Both the position numbers and the translations under genes were made by a program. A model generated the notes under the pieces. It had not been told where the DNA came from, did not search any database, and was given only the letters and a program-made list of their open reading frames with translations. DNA of 64,000 bases from Streptomyces lincolnensis (lineage in GTDB: Bacteria; Actinomycetota; Actinomycetes; Streptomycetales; Streptomycetaceae), in the NCBI RefSeq assembly GCF_001685355.1, contig NZ_CP016438.1, positions 5,952,001 through 6,016,000 of the forward strand, written 5' to 3'. Shown piece after piece: positions 35,330 through 44,856 of this stretch; the stretch's first letter is position 1, and every line of letters starts with the position of its first letter.

Positions 35330-36385
35330 GTGCAGGTACGACACAACGCCCCCCTCGCCCCGCTGACCACCTTCCGCCTGGGCGGCCCCGCCACCCGGCT
35401 GGTGACCGCGACGACCGACGCGGAGGTCATCGAGACCGTCCGCGAGGCCGACAGCACAGGCACCCCCCTGCTGATCATCGGCGGCGGCTCCAACCTGGTC
35501 ATCGGAGACAAGGGCTTCGGGGGCACCGCCCTGCGCATCGCCACCCGCGGCACAGAACTCACCGGCACCCACCTGGAACTGGCCGCCGGCGAGGTATGGA
35601 CCGACGCGGTCGCCCGCACCGTAGAGACCGGACTCGCCGGGATCGAGTGCCTCGCCGGCATCCCCGGCTCCGCGGGCGCGACCCCCATCCAGAACGTGGG
35701 AGCGTATGGCCAGGAGGTGTCCTCCACCATCACCGAGGTCATCGCCTACGACCGCCACACCGGCGAAACGCTCACCCTCACCAACGACGAGTGCGCCTTC
35801 TCCTACCGCCACAGCCGCTTCAAGGAAGACCCCACCCGCCACGTAGTCCTCCGCGTCCGCTTCGCGCTGGAGGACGCCGACGGCCTCTCCGCCCCCATCA
35901 AGTACGCCGAGACGGCAAGAGCCCTCGGCGTGGAGCCCGGCGACCGCGTCCCCCTCGCCACCGCCCGCGAGACCGTCCTGAAGCTGCGCGCAGGAAAGGG
36001 CATGGTCCTGGACCCGGAGGACCACGACACCTGGTCGGCCGGCTCCTTCTTCACCAACCCGATCCTGACGGACGAGCAGTTCACCGCATTCCGGGAACGA
36101 GTGGAGCACCACCTCGGCGCAGAGGCCGAGCCCCCCGCCTACCCCGCGGGAGAGGGCCGCACCAAGACCTCCGCGGCCTGGCTCATCGACAAGGCCGGCT
36201 TCACCAAGGGCTACGGCACCGGCCCCGCCCGCATCTCCACCAAGCACACCCTCGCCCTCACCAACCGCGGAGAGGCGACCACGGAGGACCTCCTCACCCT
36301 GGCCCGCGAGGTCGTGGCAGGGGTACGCGACACCTTCGGGGTCACGCTGGTCAACGAACCGGTGACGGTGGGCGTCAGCCTGTAG
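35330..36385 (+). CDS. murB: UDP-N-acetylmuramate dehydrogenase
   Basis: 351 residues from GTG 35330. FAD-binding signature LIIGGGSNLVIGDKGFGGTALRI, then GIPGSAGATPIQNVGAYGQEV and YRHSRFKED; the catalytic Ser is in WSAGSFFTNPIL; the C-terminal Glu in LVNEPVTVGVSL. It reduces UDP-GlcNAc-enolpyruvate to UDP-MurNAc with NADPH in peptidoglycan synthesis. Type I MurB architecture. The final codons are part of a 21-bp tandem duplication. Confidence 0.96.
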   Translation: MQVRHNAPLAPLTTFRLGGPATRLVTATTDAEVIETVREADSTGTPLLIIGGGSNLVIGDKGFGGTALRIATRGTELTGTHLELAAGEVWTDAVARTVETGLAGIECLAGIPGSAGATPIQNVGAYGQEVSSTITEVIAYDRHTGETLTLTNDECAFSYRHSRFKEDPTRHVVLRVRFALEDADGLSAPIKYAETARALGVEPGDRVPLATARETVLKLRAGKGMVLDPEDHDTWSAGSFFTNPILTDEQFTAFRERVEHHLGAEAEPPAYPAGEGRTKTSAAWLIDKAGFTKGYGTGPARISTKHTLALTNRGEATTEDLLTLAREVVAGVRDTFGVTLVNEPVTVGVSL

Positions 36386-36418
36386 TCCGGAATCTCGAGC
36401 CTGTAGCCCGGAATCTCG
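36377..36418. repeat. 21-bp tandem duplication spanning the murB stop
   Basis: Unit AGCCTGTAGTCCGGAATCTC-G at 36377-36397 is repeated at 36398-36418 with one T-to-C change. The first copy supplies Ser-Leu-stop of murB; the second places another in-frame TAG downstream, so the product is unchanged. Confidence 0.85.
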
Positions 36419-36475
36419 TTTGCCGGGGGACCGGCGTGACCGCGACGCTGACCCCATGAAGACCAGGACCTCCGC

Positions 36476-37147
36476 ATGCGTCTGAGCCTCACCGAGTTCA
36501 GACCCCGCACAGGCCCCCACGAACACCGGATAGTCCAGCCCCGCCACCCCCTGCGCCACACCTCGCTGAGCGCCCCGGAACCCATCGGCCTGCTCCTCGG
36601 CGACCACGACGGACTGAACCGGCTGGCCGGCCTGTGCTCCTTCGCCGCCTACTCACGCCACACGATCGTCCATGTGCCGCTGAGGGACGGGGTCCCGCCG
36701 GACGAGGGCTGGGGGCAGCGAGTCGACCTCGTCCTGGCGCACCACTCGTACGGGCTACGCCCCAGCGCCTGGCCCGCGCTGCGCCGCACGCTCAAAGCCG
36801 GCACCCCCCTGTCCGCACGGACCGACGAGGCGCGTACGGACGCGGACGCCGCGGCCTGGCTCCGGCGGAGCGAGCACGCGGACTTCCGGGACGAGCTGCG
36901 GCACGCCACCCACGCCCGCACGCTCTTCCTGTTCGGCAGCCGGGAGTCCTTCGCCCAGGTGGCCGCGACCTTCGCGTACGCGGCGGGCTGGGGACCGCGG
37001 CAGAAGGGTGTCGCCAAGGGGCACATGGCGAGGGTGACGGGCATCTGGGGACTGACGCAGCCGCCCGGCGGCGGGCACCCCTACGAGATCGAGGTCTGCT
37101 TCAAGCCCTATCCGCCCTACGCCCACTTCAAGAGACCGGGCCACTGA
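36476..37147 (+). CDS. Conserved hypothetical protein
   Basis: 223 residues, function not recognised. HRIVQPRHPLRHTSLSAPEPIGLLLGDHDGLNRLAGLCSFAAYSRHTIVHVPLRDGVPPDEGWGQRVDLVLAHHS (in parts) suggests an alpha/beta domain; the C-terminus GVAKGHMARVTGIWGLTQPPGGGHPYEIEVCFKPYPPYAHF is rich in aromatic and His residues. No signal peptide or membrane helix. Located between murB and add, and it overlaps the convergent add gene by 20 bp. Ribosome-binding site is weak. Confidence 0.65.
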   Translation: MRLSLTEFRPRTGPHEHRIVQPRHPLRHTSLSAPEPIGLLLGDHDGLNRLAGLCSFAAYSRHTIVHVPLRDGVPPDEGWGQRVDLVLAHHSYGLRPSAWPALRRTLKAGTPLSARTDEARTDADAAAWLRRSEHADFRDELRHATHARTLFLFGSRESFAQVAATFAYAAGWGPRQKGVAKGHMARVTGIWGLTQPPGGGHPYEIEVCFKPYPPYAHFKRPGH

Positions 37148-38168
37148 GCCACTCGTCCACGCCGGCCAGCAGCTTCGCCTTGGTCTCCTCCGGCGCCGCC
37201 GACGCCCGTACCGACTGCCGGGCCAGTTCGGCCAGTTCCCGGTCGGTGAAGCCGTGGTACTCGCGGGCGATGTCGTACTGGGCGGCCAGCCGTGAGCCGA
37301 AGAGCAGCGGGTCGTCCGCGCCCAGGGCCATCGGCACGCCCGCCTCGAAGAGCGTCCGCAGCGGGACGTCCTCCGGCTTCTCGTAGACTCCCAGGGCCAC
37401 GTTCGACGACGGGCACACCTCGCACGTCACCCCCCGGTCCGCGAGCCGCTTGAGCAGCCGTGGATCCTCGGCCGCCCGCACGCCGTGTCCGATCCGGTGC
37501 GCGTCGAGGTCGTCGAGGCAGTCCCGTACCGACGCCGGGCCGGTCAGCTCACCGCCGTGGGGTGCGGACAGCAGCCCGCCCTCCCGGGCGATGGCGAAGG
37601 CACGGTCGAAGTCCCGCGCCATGCCCCGGCGCTCGTCGTTGGACAGCCCGAAGCCGACCACGCCCCGGTCCGCGTACCGCACCGCGAGCCGGGCCAGCGT
37701 CCGCGCGTCCAGCGGATGCTTCATCCGGTTCGCGGCCACCAGGACCCGCATCCCGAGCCCGGTCTCCCGCGAGGTCGTCTCCACGGCGTCCAGGATGATC
37801 TCCAGGGCCGGGATCAGCCCTCCGAGCCGTGGCGCGTACGACGTCGGATCGACCTGGATCTCCAGCCAGCCGGAGCCGTCCCGGACGTCCTCCTCCGCGG
37901 CCTCCTGCACAAGGCGTCGGATGTCCTCGGGCTCCCGCAGGCACGAGCGCGCCGCGTCGTACAGCCGCTGGAAGCGGAACCAGCCCCGTTCGTCCGTGGC
38001 CCGCAGGCTCGGCGGCTCCCCACTGGTGAGGGCCTCCGTCAGCGCCTCCGGCAGGCGCACGCCGTACTTGTCGGCCAGTTCCAGGACGGTCGCCGGCCGC
38101 ATCGACCCGGTGAAGTGCAGGTGCAGATGGGCTTTGGGCAGCTCAGAGACATCACGTACACGCTCCAT
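37128..38168 (-). CDS. add: Adenosine deaminase family protein
   Basis: 346 residues from ATG 38168. Metal and active-site motifs: ELPKAHLHLHFTGSMRP (HxH), SAPHGGELTGPASVRDCL (His/Glu), RIGHGVRA (His), SSNVALGVY and MALGADDPLLFGS (Asp-Asp). It deaminates adenosine/deoxyadenosine to inosine in purine salvage; related adenine or aminofutalosine deaminases share these motifs, so the exact substrate is not certain. In-frame ATG 38276 lies across the aminotransferase terminator and is unlikely. Confidence 0.9.
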   Translation of the reverse strand: MERVRDVSELPKAHLHLHFTGSMRPATVLELADKYGVRLPEALTEALTSGEPPSLRATDERGWFRFQRLYDAARSCLREPEDIRRLVQEAAEEDVRDGSGWLEIQVDPTSYAPRLGGLIPALEIILDAVETTSRETGLGMRVLVAANRMKHPLDARTLARLAVRYADRGVVGFGLSNDERRGMARDFDRAFAIAREGGLLSAPHGGELTGPASVRDCLDDLDAHRIGHGVRAAEDPRLLKRLADRGVTCEVCPSSNVALGVYEKPEDVPLRTLFEAGVPMALGADDPLLFGSRLAAQYDIAREYHGFTDRELAELARQSVRASAAPEETKAKLLAGVDEWLSGPVS

Positions 38169-38242
38169 TCCAGGATCCTGCCGTACGTCACTGTCGTCCC
38201 GGAAGTGGATTCCCCGAACGTGGTCTTGATCGCACATACGAC

Positions 38243-38274
38243 GGGGGCGGTTCCCGGTACCGGGAACCGCCCCC
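38243..38274 (-). terminator. Perfect 15-bp palindromic hairpin after the aminotransferase gene
   Basis: GGGGGCGGTTCCCGG-ta-CCGGGAACCGCCCCC (16-bp arms if the central TA is counted as paired) lies 17 bases 3' of the aminotransferase stop, before add on the same strand. Confidence 0.88.
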
Positions 38275-38290
38275 ATGGGACAAGCGGACG

Positions 38291-39517
38291 TCAGCCCCGC
38301 GCCTCCGCCAGCAGCTTCTGGATCCGCGAGACACCCTCGACCAGGTCCTCGTCGCCCAGCGCGTACGACAGACGCAGATACCCCGGCGTACCGAAGGCCT
38401 CACCGGGGACGACCGCGACCTCGGCCTCCTCCAGGATCAGCGCGGCCAGCTCGACCGAGTCCTGCGGGCGGCGGCCGCGGATCTCCTTGCCGAGCAGGGC
38501 CTTCACCGAGGGGTAGGCGTAGAAGGCGCCCTCGGGCTCGGGGCAGAGCACGCCGTCGATCTCGTTGAGCATCCGCACGATGGTCTTGCGGCGGCGGTCG
38601 AAGGCCTCCCGCATCCTCGCCACGGCCTCCAGGTCACCGGAGACGGCGGCCAGGGCGGCGACCTGCGCCACGTTGGAGACGTTGGAGGTCGCGTGCGACT
38701 GGAGGTTCGTCGCGGCCTTCACGACGTCCTTCGGGCCGATGATCCAGCCGACCCGCCAGCCGGTCATGGCGTACGTCTTCGCGACGCCGTTGACCACGAT
38801 GCACTTGTCGCGCAGCTCCGGCAGGATCGCGGGCAGCGAGGTGAAGGTGGCGTCGCCGTAGACCAGGTGCTCGTAGATCTCGTCGGTCATCACCCACAGG
38901 CCGTGCTCCACGGCCCAGCGGCCGATCGCCTCGGCGTCCTCGGCGCTGTAGACCGCGCCGGTCGGGTTGGAGGGGGAGACGAAGAGCACGACCTTCGTCT
39001 TCTCCGTGCGAGCCGCCTCCAGCTGCTCCACCGAGACCCGGTAGCCGGTCGTCTCGTCCGCGACGACGTCCACCGGCACACCGCCGGCCAGGCGGATCGA
39101 CTCCGGGTACGTCGTCCAGTACGGCGCCGGGACGATGACCTCGTCGCCCGGGTCGAGGATCGCGGCGAAGGCCTCGTAGATGGCCTGCTTGCCGCCGTTG
39201 GTGACCAGGATCTGCGACGGGTCGACCTCGTAGTTCGAGTCGCGCAGCGTCTTCGCGGCGATCGCGGCCTTCAGCTCGGGCAGACCACCCGCCGGCGTGT
39301 AGCGGTGGTACTTCGGGTTCTTGCAGGCCTCGACGGCCGCCTCGACGATGTAGTCCGGGGTCGGGAAGTCGGGCTCACCGGCGCCGAAGCCGATCACCGG
39401 CCGCCCGGCGGCCTTCAGTGCCTTGGCCTTGGCGTCCACGGCGAGGGTGGCGGACTCGGAGATCGCGCCGACTCGGGCGGAGACCCGGCGCTCGGTGGGA
39501 GGGGTTGCAGGGCTCAT
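38291..39517 (-). CDS. aspC: Class I/II PLP-dependent aminotransferase (aspartate aminotransferase type)
   Basis: 408 residues. Markers of the Ib subgroup: [77 protein letters not shown], the PLP lysine in [17 protein letters not shown] and substrate Arg in [13 protein letters not shown]. It interconverts aspartate/oxaloacetate and glutamate/2-oxoglutarate. ATG 39517 is taken; 39565 is an unlikely longer start. Two direct 11-bp repeats lie 51-73 bases upstream. Confidence 0.92.
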   Translation of the reverse strand: MSPATPPTERRVSARVGAISESATLAVDAKAKALKAAGRPVIGFGAGEPDFPTPDYIVEAAVEACKNPKYHRYTPAGGLPELKAAIAAKTLRDSNYEVDPSQILVTNGGKQAIYEAFAAILDPGDEVIVPAPYWTTYPESIRLAGGVPVDVVADETTGYRVSVEQLEAARTEKTKVVLFVSPSNPTGAVYSAEDAEAIGRWAVEHGLWVMTDEIYEHLVYGDATFTSLPAILPELRDKCIVVNGVAKTYAMTGWRVGWIIGPKDVVKAATNLQSHATSNVSNVAQVAALAAVSGDLEAVARMREAFDRRRKTIVRMLNEIDGVLCPEPEGAFYAYPSVKALLGKEIRGRRPQDSVELAALILEEAEVAVVPGEAFGTPGYLRLSYALGDEDLVEGVSRIQKLLAEARG

Positions 39518-39568
39518 GGGGCCCATCGTTTCAGACCGGAAACTTCCCCGGCACGCGGGTTTCACAGA

Positions 39569-39590
39569 CTGAACAACCGCTGAACAACCG
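39569..39590. repeat. Tandem 11-bp direct repeat before aspC
   Basis: CTGAACAACCG is repeated exactly at 39569-39579 and 39580-39590. The 11-bp period places both copies on one face of the helix, as for paired regulator half-sites. Confidence 0.6.
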
Positions 39591-39767
39591 TCCGGATTCG
39601 GGCCTCACGCAGGGCGATCTTCCGCGGACAACGCCCCTACGGGCACTTTCTGTTCGACGGGGCGCTCGTGAGCACGTACACTCTCACCTCGTTGGCCTTC
39701 AGCGGGCTGCGCTCAACCGGTGCACACCGAGCACCCGGTCGGATGCGGTACGTTGGGGAACACACAA

Positions 39768-39840
39768 AGGGTCGTAGCTCAATTGGTAGAGCACTGGTCT
39801 CCAAAACCAGCGGTTGGGGGTTCAAGTCCCTCCGGCCCTG
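39768..39840 (+). tRNA. tRNA-Trp (CCA)
   Basis: 73 nt: acceptor AGGGTCG/CGGCCCT (one G-T pair) with G discriminator, D-arm GCTCAATTGGTAGAGC, anticodon stem CTGGT/ACCAG with loop CTCCAAA (anticodon CCA), T-arm GGGGGTTCAAGTCCCTC. Precedes secE as in other actinobacteria. Confidence 0.96.
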
Positions 39841-39948
39841 CTACACACACCTTCGCCAGGATGTGTGCGCATGTACGTACAGTAATGCAACGCCGTGCGG
39901 CTCAGACCGGGCGCGGCACGGCCACGACCCGGGAACAGGTGAGGACGA

Positions 39949-40236
39949 ATGGCGGACGCCGTGGGCTCCATCGACACGCCTGATGCCCAGGACGAGGCGC
40001 CCGAGTCCAGTAAGAAGACTCGTAAGGGCGGCAAGCGAGCCAAGAAGGGCCCGCTCAAGCGTCTTGCGCTGTTCTACAGGCAGATCGTCGCGGAACTCCG
40101 CAAGGTGGTCTGGCCGACGCGCAGTCAGCTGACGACGTACACGACCGTCGTGATCATCTTCGTGATCGTCATGATCGGTCTGGTGACCGTGATTGACTAT
40201 GGACTCGACCACGCCGCCAAGTACGTATTCGGCTGA
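39949..40236 (+). CDS. secE: Preprotein translocase subunit SecE
   Basis: 95 residues: a basic, hydrophilic N-terminus ([20 protein letters not shown]), the conserved amphipathic [23 protein letters not shown], and a single transmembrane helix ([23 protein letters not shown]). Clamps the SecY channel. 82 bp before nusG. Confidence 0.97.
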   Translation: MADAVGSIDTPDAQDEAPESSKKTRKGGKRAKKGPLKRLALFYRQIVAELRKVVWPTRSQLTTYTTVVIIFVIVMIGLVTVIDYGLDHAAKYVFG

Positions 40237-40246
40237 GCACAGAGCG

Positions 40247-40277
40247 AAGGGCGCCGAGGGTTACCGGCGCCCCTTTT
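40247..40277 (+). terminator. Hairpin between secE and nusG
   Basis: GGGCGCC (40249-40255) pairs with GGCGCCC (40266-40272), followed by CTTTT. Modest stem, so it may attenuate rather than end transcription into nusG. Confidence 0.55.
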
Positions 40278-40318
40278 CGCATGTTCCACCCCTATGTATC
40301 CAGGAAGAAGCAGCCACC

Positions 40319-41218
40319 GTGTCTGACCAGAACCTGAACGACGCCGTCGAGCCGGACGAGTCCGTGTCCGTGGAAGACGAGCTCGACATCGTCGAGGGCG
40401 CCGACGAGGACCTGGACGAGGTCGAGGCTGCCGACGCCGAGGCGGGCGAGCCCGCCGAGGAAGCCGCTCTGCACGCCGAGAACGTCGAGGACGCAGACGA
40501 GTCCGCCGAGGCGGAGACCGACGCCGAGACCGAAGAAGCCGAGACCGACGCCGACGCCGAGACCGAAGAAGAGGTCGAGGAAGAGGAAGAGGCCGAGCCG
40601 GTCGACCCGATCGTCGCCCTGCGCGAGGAGCTGCGCACCCTCCCCGGCGAGTGGTACGTCATCCACACCTACGCCGGTTACGAGAACCGCGTGAAGACCA
40701 ACCTCGAACAGCGTGCCGTCTCGCTGAACGTCGAGGACTTCATCTTCCAGGCCGAGGTGCCGCAGGAAGAGGTCGCGCAGATCAAGAACGGCGAGCGCAA
40801 GACCATCCGTCAGAACAAGCTCCCCGGCTACGTGCTGGTGCGCATGGACCTGACGAACGAGTCCTGGGGCGTCGTCCGTAACACGCCTGGTGTCACCGGC
40901 TTCGTGGGCAACGCCTACGACCCGTACCCGCTGACCCTGGACGAGATCGTCAAGATGCTCGCCCCGGAGGCCGAGGAGAAGGCCGCGCGTGAGGCCGCCG
41001 AAGCCGAGGGCAAGCCGGCTCCCGCCCGCAAGGTCGAGGTCCAGGTGCTGGACTTCGAGGTGGGCGACTCGGTCACCGTCACCGACGGCCCGTTCGCCAC
41101 GCTCCAGGCGACCATCAACGAGATCAACGCCGACTCCAAGAAGGTCAAGGGCCTGGTGGAGATCTTCGGTCGCGAGACCCCGGTCGAGCTCAGCTTCGAC
41201 CAGATCCAGAAGAACTAG
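40319..41218 (+). CDS. nusG: Transcription termination/antitermination protein NusG
   Basis: 299 residues from GTG 40319. The first ~110 residues are Asp/Glu-rich ([25 protein letters not shown] in parts) and absent from E. coli NusG (181 residues). The NGN domain follows ([44 protein letters not shown]) and the KOW domain ([51 protein letters not shown] in parts). Binds RNA polymerase and Rho or S10. A strong terminator follows. Confidence 0.96.
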   Translation: MSDQNLNDAVEPDESVSVEDELDIVEGADEDLDEVEAADAEAGEPAEEAALHAENVEDADESAEAETDAETEEAETDADAETEEEVEEEEEAEPVDPIVALREELRTLPGEWYVIHTYAGYENRVKTNLEQRAVSLNVEDFIFQAEVPQEEVAQIKNGERKTIRQNKLPGYVLVRMDLTNESWGVVRNTPGVTGFVGNAYDPYPLTLDEIVKMLAPEAEEKAAREAAEAEGKPAPARKVEVQVLDFEVGDSVTVTDGPFATLQATINEINADSKKVKGLVEIFGRETPVELSFDQIQKN

Positions 41219-41240
41219 CTCCTTCTGGAAGTAACGCTTC

Positions 41241-41288
41241 CGAGCAGGTCAGGCAAGCGGTCGCTGCTTGTCTGACCTGCTCGGTTTT
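41241..41288 (+). terminator. Rho-independent terminator after nusG
   Basis: CGAGCAGGTCAG (41241-41252) and CTGACCTGCTCG (41272-41283) form a 12-bp stem with an inner CAAGC/GCTTG stem, followed by GTTTTT. One of the few with a U-tract here. Confidence 0.92.
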
Positions 41289-41386
41289 TGGCCGCGCATC
41301 CATACCCGTTATCGTTGTGCGGTATGCCTGCATCCGGGACGCGACCTGGGTGAGGGCACATCCGATTCGAAAGGACCCGGAGAGCA

Positions 41387-41821
41387 ATGCCTCCCAAGAA
41401 GAAGAAGGTCACGGGGCTCATCAAGCTCCAGATCCAGGCCGGTGCCGCCAACCCGGCTCCGCCGGTCGGCCCCGCGCTGGGTCAGCACGGCGTCAACATC
41501 ATGGAGTTCTGCAAGGCCTACAACGCCGCGACCGAGTCGCAGCGTGGCTGGGTGATCCCGGTGGAGATCACGGTCTACGAGGACCGCTCCTTCACCTTCG
41601 TCACCAAGACGCCGCCGGCCGCGAAGATGATCCTCAAGGCCGCGGGCATCGAGAAGGGCTCCGGCGAGCCGCACAAGACCAAGGTCGCCAAGATCACCCA
41701 GGCGCAGGTCCGCGAGATCGCCACCACCAAGCTCCCCGACCTCAACGCCAACGACCTGGACGCCGCCGCGAAGATCATCGCCGGTACCGCGCGTTCCATG
41801 GGCGTCACGGTCGAGGGCTGA
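41387..41821 (+). CDS. rplK: 50S ribosomal protein L11
   Basis: 144 residues: [42 protein letters not shown] (in parts) is the conserved thiopeptide-binding Pro-rich N-terminal domain; the RNA-binding C-terminal domain ends [10 protein letters not shown]. Binds the 23S GTPase centre and is the target site area of thiostrepton. Followed by rplA after 77 bp. Confidence 0.98.
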   Translation: MPPKKKKVTGLIKLQIQAGAANPAPPVGPALGQHGVNIMEFCKAYNAATESQRGWVIPVEITVYEDRSFTFVTKTPPAAKMILKAAGIEKGSGEPHKTKVAKITQAQVREIATTKLPDLNANDLDAAAKIIAGTARSMGVTVEG

Positions 41822-41898
41822 AGCCCACCTCGTAGAACCGCCGTGGCAGGGCCTGCTCGGCCCGTACCACGACTCCTCAAGCACACACAGGAGCAGTA

Positions 41899-42624
41899 GT
41901 GAGCAAGCGCAGCAAGTCTCTCCGCGCTGCGGACGCCAAGATCGACCGGGAGAAGCTGTACGCCCCGCTCGAGGCCGTCCGTCTCGCCAAGGAGACCTCC
42001 ACGTCCAAGTTCGACGGCACCGTCGAGGTCGCCTTCCGTCTGGGTGTCGACCCGCGCAAGGCCGACCAGATGGTCCGTGGCACCGTGAACCTCCCGCACG
42101 GCACCGGTAAGACCGCCCGGGTCCTGGTCTTCGCGACCGGTGACCGTGCCGAGGCCGCTCGTGCCGCGGGCGCCGACATCGTCGGCGCCGACGAGCTCAT
42201 CGACGAGGTGTCGAAGGGCCGTCTGGACTTCGACGCCGTCGTCGCCACCCCGGACCTCATGGGCAAGGTCGGCCGCCTCGGCCGTGTGCTCGGTCCCCGT
42301 GGTCTCATGCCGAACCCCAAGACCGGCACCGTCACCCCCGATGTCACCAAGGCTGTCAACGACATCAAGGGCGGCAAGATCGAGTTCCGCGTCGACAAGC
42401 ACTCGAACCTGCACTTCATCATCGGCAAGACGTCGTTCGACGACACCAAGCTGGTGGAGAACTACGGCGCGGCCCTGGAGGAGATCCTCCGTCTGAAGCC
42501 GTCCGCCGCCAAGGGTCGCTACATCAAGAAGGCCGCGATCAGCACCACGATCGGCCCCGGCGTTCCGCTCGACCCGAACCGCACCCGCAACCTTCTCGTC
42601 GAGGAGGACCCGGCCGCCGTCTGA
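41899..42624 (+). CDS. rplA: 50S ribosomal protein L1
   Basis: 241 residues from GTG 41899 (CAGGAGCAGTA upstream). Typical L1 sequence: [59 protein letters not shown] and [22 protein letters not shown]1 stalk protein; in bacteria it also autoregulates the rplKA mRNA. Confidence 0.98.
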   Translation: MSKRSKSLRAADAKIDREKLYAPLEAVRLAKETSTSKFDGTVEVAFRLGVDPRKADQMVRGTVNLPHGTGKTARVLVFATGDRAEAARAAGADIVGADELIDEVSKGRLDFDAVVATPDLMGKVGRLGRVLGPRGLMPNPKTGTVTPDVTKAVNDIKGGKIEFRVDKHSNLHFIIGKTSFDDTKLVENYGAALEEILRLKPSAAKGRYIKKAAISTTIGPGVPLDPNRTRNLLVEEDPAAV

Positions 42625-42660
42625 CCTGGCCGGGCCTTCACGGCTCACTGAAGTCGGCCA

Positions 42661-42692
42661 CGGGCCCCGCACCTTCCCAGGTGCGGGGCCCG
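42661..42692 (+). terminator. Terminator hairpin after rplA
   Basis: CGGGCCCCGCACC (42661-42673) and GGTGCGGGGCCCG (42680-42692), loop TTCCCA; 13-bp perfect stem then TTCCCG. Confidence 0.88.
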
Positions 42693-42756
42693 TTCCCGTG
42701 TGCGGGCGGCGTGCCCTGGGTTAGCGTGCGGACACGGCAACGGCACAGGGGGACGT

Positions 42757-43626
42757 ATGAAGTGCACGACGGGGCGGGGTGCGGTCCTCGCGATCGCGAT
42801 GGCGGTCGCGCTGACGGGGACGGCCTCCTGCACCTCCTCGGAGTCCTCCGAACCGTCCGGGAAGCCCACAGGGGCGCGCAAGACTGCGTCCGCGCACCTG
42901 CCCGCGCTGAGGTCCGCCGAGCGGGCCACCGAGCGCGCCGCCTCGGCCAGGGTGCGGAGCACCACGGTCATGGGGACCCAGCTGTCCATCAGGGCGGAGG
43001 GCGTCCTCGGCTGGGGCGAGCACCTCACCGGCACCGCGACGATCACGTACACCGGCGGCACGACGGCCGAGACGATGCGCGATCTCGGCGTCACGTCGAT
43101 GCGGGCCCGCTATCTGTCCGACGCCTACTACGCGCATCTGGGCGACGCGTTCGCCCGCAAGACCGGCGGTAAGCACTGGCTCAAATACGCCTACAAGGAC
43201 CTCGAAGCCCTCGACGGCGGGGGCGTCGGATTCGCCGACCAGATGCGCAACACCACGCCGGACGAGTCGGTGAAGCTGCTCATGGATTCAGGGGACATAC
43301 GCGAGGTCGGCGAGGAGACCGTCGACGGACAGCGCACCACGCACTACTCCGGCACCGTCCGCGTGGAGGACGTCACCGACACCCGGCTGAAGAGCCAGCT
43401 CCAGCAGGCCGGCGTCACCTCGCAGACCGTCGACATCTGGGTCGACGACCGAAACCTGCTGGTCAAGAAGGTCGAACAGGGCCGGATGGCCACCGGACGG
43501 CTGACCCAGACCGCGCACTACAGCGACTATGGCGTGAAGGTGTCGGTCGACAGACCCCCGGCCGCCGACACCCAGGACTTCCGCGACCTGCTGTCGAAGG
43601 AGAACGGCGCCACGGGTGACTCCTGA
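42757..43626 (+). CDS. Lipoprotein (LppX/LprG-like), paralogue 1
   Basis: 289 residues. Signal peptide AVLAIAMAVALTGTASC with lipobox Cys25, then a Ser/Thr-rich linker. The mature part has alternating beta strands and helices (GTATITYTGGTTAETMRDLG, VGEETVDGQRTTHYSGTVRVEDV, TVDIWVDDRNLLVKKVEQG) like the lipid-binding LppX/LprAFG fold or MucB-like half barrels. Paralogous to the next gene (shared ETVDGxxTTxYSG and DxWVD). Function unknown; the pair sits between rplA and rplJ, as in S. coelicolor. Confidence 0.82.
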   Translation: MKCTTGRGAVLAIAMAVALTGTASCTSSESSEPSGKPTGARKTASAHLPALRSAERATERAASARVRSTTVMGTQLSIRAEGVLGWGEHLTGTATITYTGGTTAETMRDLGVTSMRARYLSDAYYAHLGDAFARKTGGKHWLKYAYKDLEALDGGGVGFADQMRNTTPDESVKLLMDSGDIREVGEETVDGQRTTHYSGTVRVEDVTDTRLKSQLQQAGVTSQTVDIWVDDRNLLVKKVEQGRMATGRLTQTAHYSDYGVKVSVDRPPAADTQDFRDLLSKENGATGDS

Positions 43627-43716
43627 GGCTCATGGAATTCAGGAAAACGCCCGAGTCTCCTGGGATACGCTCACGGCCTTGCTGTGAATCGTCCATGTGT
43701 TCCTTGGGGGGAAACA

Positions 43717-44568
43717 ATGGGGTCTTTCGTACGTGGTTCAGTGCGCCGTAGAGCCGCCGGCACCGGGCTCGTCGTCCTGCTCGTCGCCGCCGGGGCGGTG
43801 GGATGCGGCAAGGGGGAGCAGTCGCCGGAGATGACACCGGCGGCGGCCGTCGCCAAGGCGGCGAAGAACACGGAGGACATCACCTCCTTCCGGTACCGCA
43901 TGACGGGCCGGCTGCCCGAGGAGGGCCGTATCAAGGCGGAGGCCTCGATGCGGACCAAGCCCAGCGTCGCGATGAGCATGAAGATGACGGCGCTCGACCA
44001 GGGCGAGGACGGCACCGCGGAGATCCGGCTCGTCGACAAGGCCATGTACATCGGCGGCTCGGCCGCGGCGGCCAAGGAGATGGACGGCAAGCGCTGGATC
44101 AAGTTCGACATGTCCGCGCTCGGTGAGAGCGGCCTCGGCGGCAGCGCGCCCGGCGCCGGCCAGGCCGACCAGAACCCGGCGGCCGAGTCCGCCTTCCTCA
44201 CCGGCGCCGACAACATCAAGAAGGTCGGCAGCGAGACCGTCGACGGTGTGAAGACCACCCGCTACTCCGGCGTCGTCGGCCTCGCCGACCTCAAGGCCTC
44301 CCTCAAGGACGAGGACAAGAAGACCCGGGAGCAGCGCGAGAAGAGCATCAAGCAGTACGAGAAGCTCGGTGTCGACGAGCTCACCATGGACATGTGGGTC
44401 GACGGCGACGACCACACCAAGCAGTTCCGGATGCGCGGCGACGCCGACAAGGGCCCGCTCGACATGACGATCACCTTCCTCGACCTCAACGAGAAGGTGA
44501 CGGTCACCGCTCCGCCGGCCAAGGAGACGATGGACCTGGCCGAGATGATGGAGCAGGCCGGCAGCTGA
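43717..44568 (+). CDS. Lipoprotein (LppX/LprG-like), paralogue 2
   Basis: 283 residues from ATG 43717 (TTGGGGGGAAACA upstream). Signal peptide [15 protein letters not shown], lipobox Cys30. Mature domain: [87 protein letters not shown]. Shares the ETVDGxxTTxYSG block with its neighbour. Exported and membrane-anchored; ligand unknown. Confidence 0.83.
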   Translation: MGSFVRGSVRRRAAGTGLVVLLVAAGAVGCGKGEQSPEMTPAAAVAKAAKNTEDITSFRYRMTGRLPEEGRIKAEASMRTKPSVAMSMKMTALDQGEDGTAEIRLVDKAMYIGGSAAAAKEMDGKRWIKFDMSALGESGLGGSAPGAGQADQNPAAESAFLTGADNIKKVGSETVDGVKTTRYSGVVGLADLKASLKDEDKKTREQREKSIKQYEKLGVDELTMDMWVDGDDHTKQFRMRGDADKGPLDMTITFLDLNEKVTVTAPPAKETMDLAEMMEQAGS

Positions 44569-44639
44569 GCACCGTAGGACCGGATTTGCTTGACGGCGAT
44601 CCGGTCACGTACTCTCCTACAGAAGCCAAAGACCGCTGG

Positions 44640-44856
44640 TCGTTGCCGTGTCCTCGCAGAGGGTGCGGTGGCCGAAGGATCCGCTGATATTCGCGGACGA
44701 CCCGCGCAGGTGACTGTGGAAGAGCTCCTGGAGTTCGCTGCCCTCGGGTGTGCGAGTACCGGTCGAGCTATGCCCCGTGCGCCTGCGCCGGGGCGTTTCG
44801 TTTGTCCCAGCCCCTTCCGAGCGGTCGTCATCATCCCGGAAGGAGGCCGACGCTCT
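44640..44856 (+). promoter_or_regulatory. rplJ leader (candidate L10 autoregulatory leader)
   Basis: The 288-bp gap before rplJ has no gene. It contains a hairpin GCCCCG-N11-CGGGGC (44772-44777/44789-44794) followed by GTTTCGTTTG, about 60 bases before the start, and further stem-capable sequence upstream. Bacterial rplJL operons have an L10-binding leader; this is the expected place. A TTGACG at 44590-44595 could be the -35 element. The assignment rests on position plus one stem. Confidence 0.5.
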
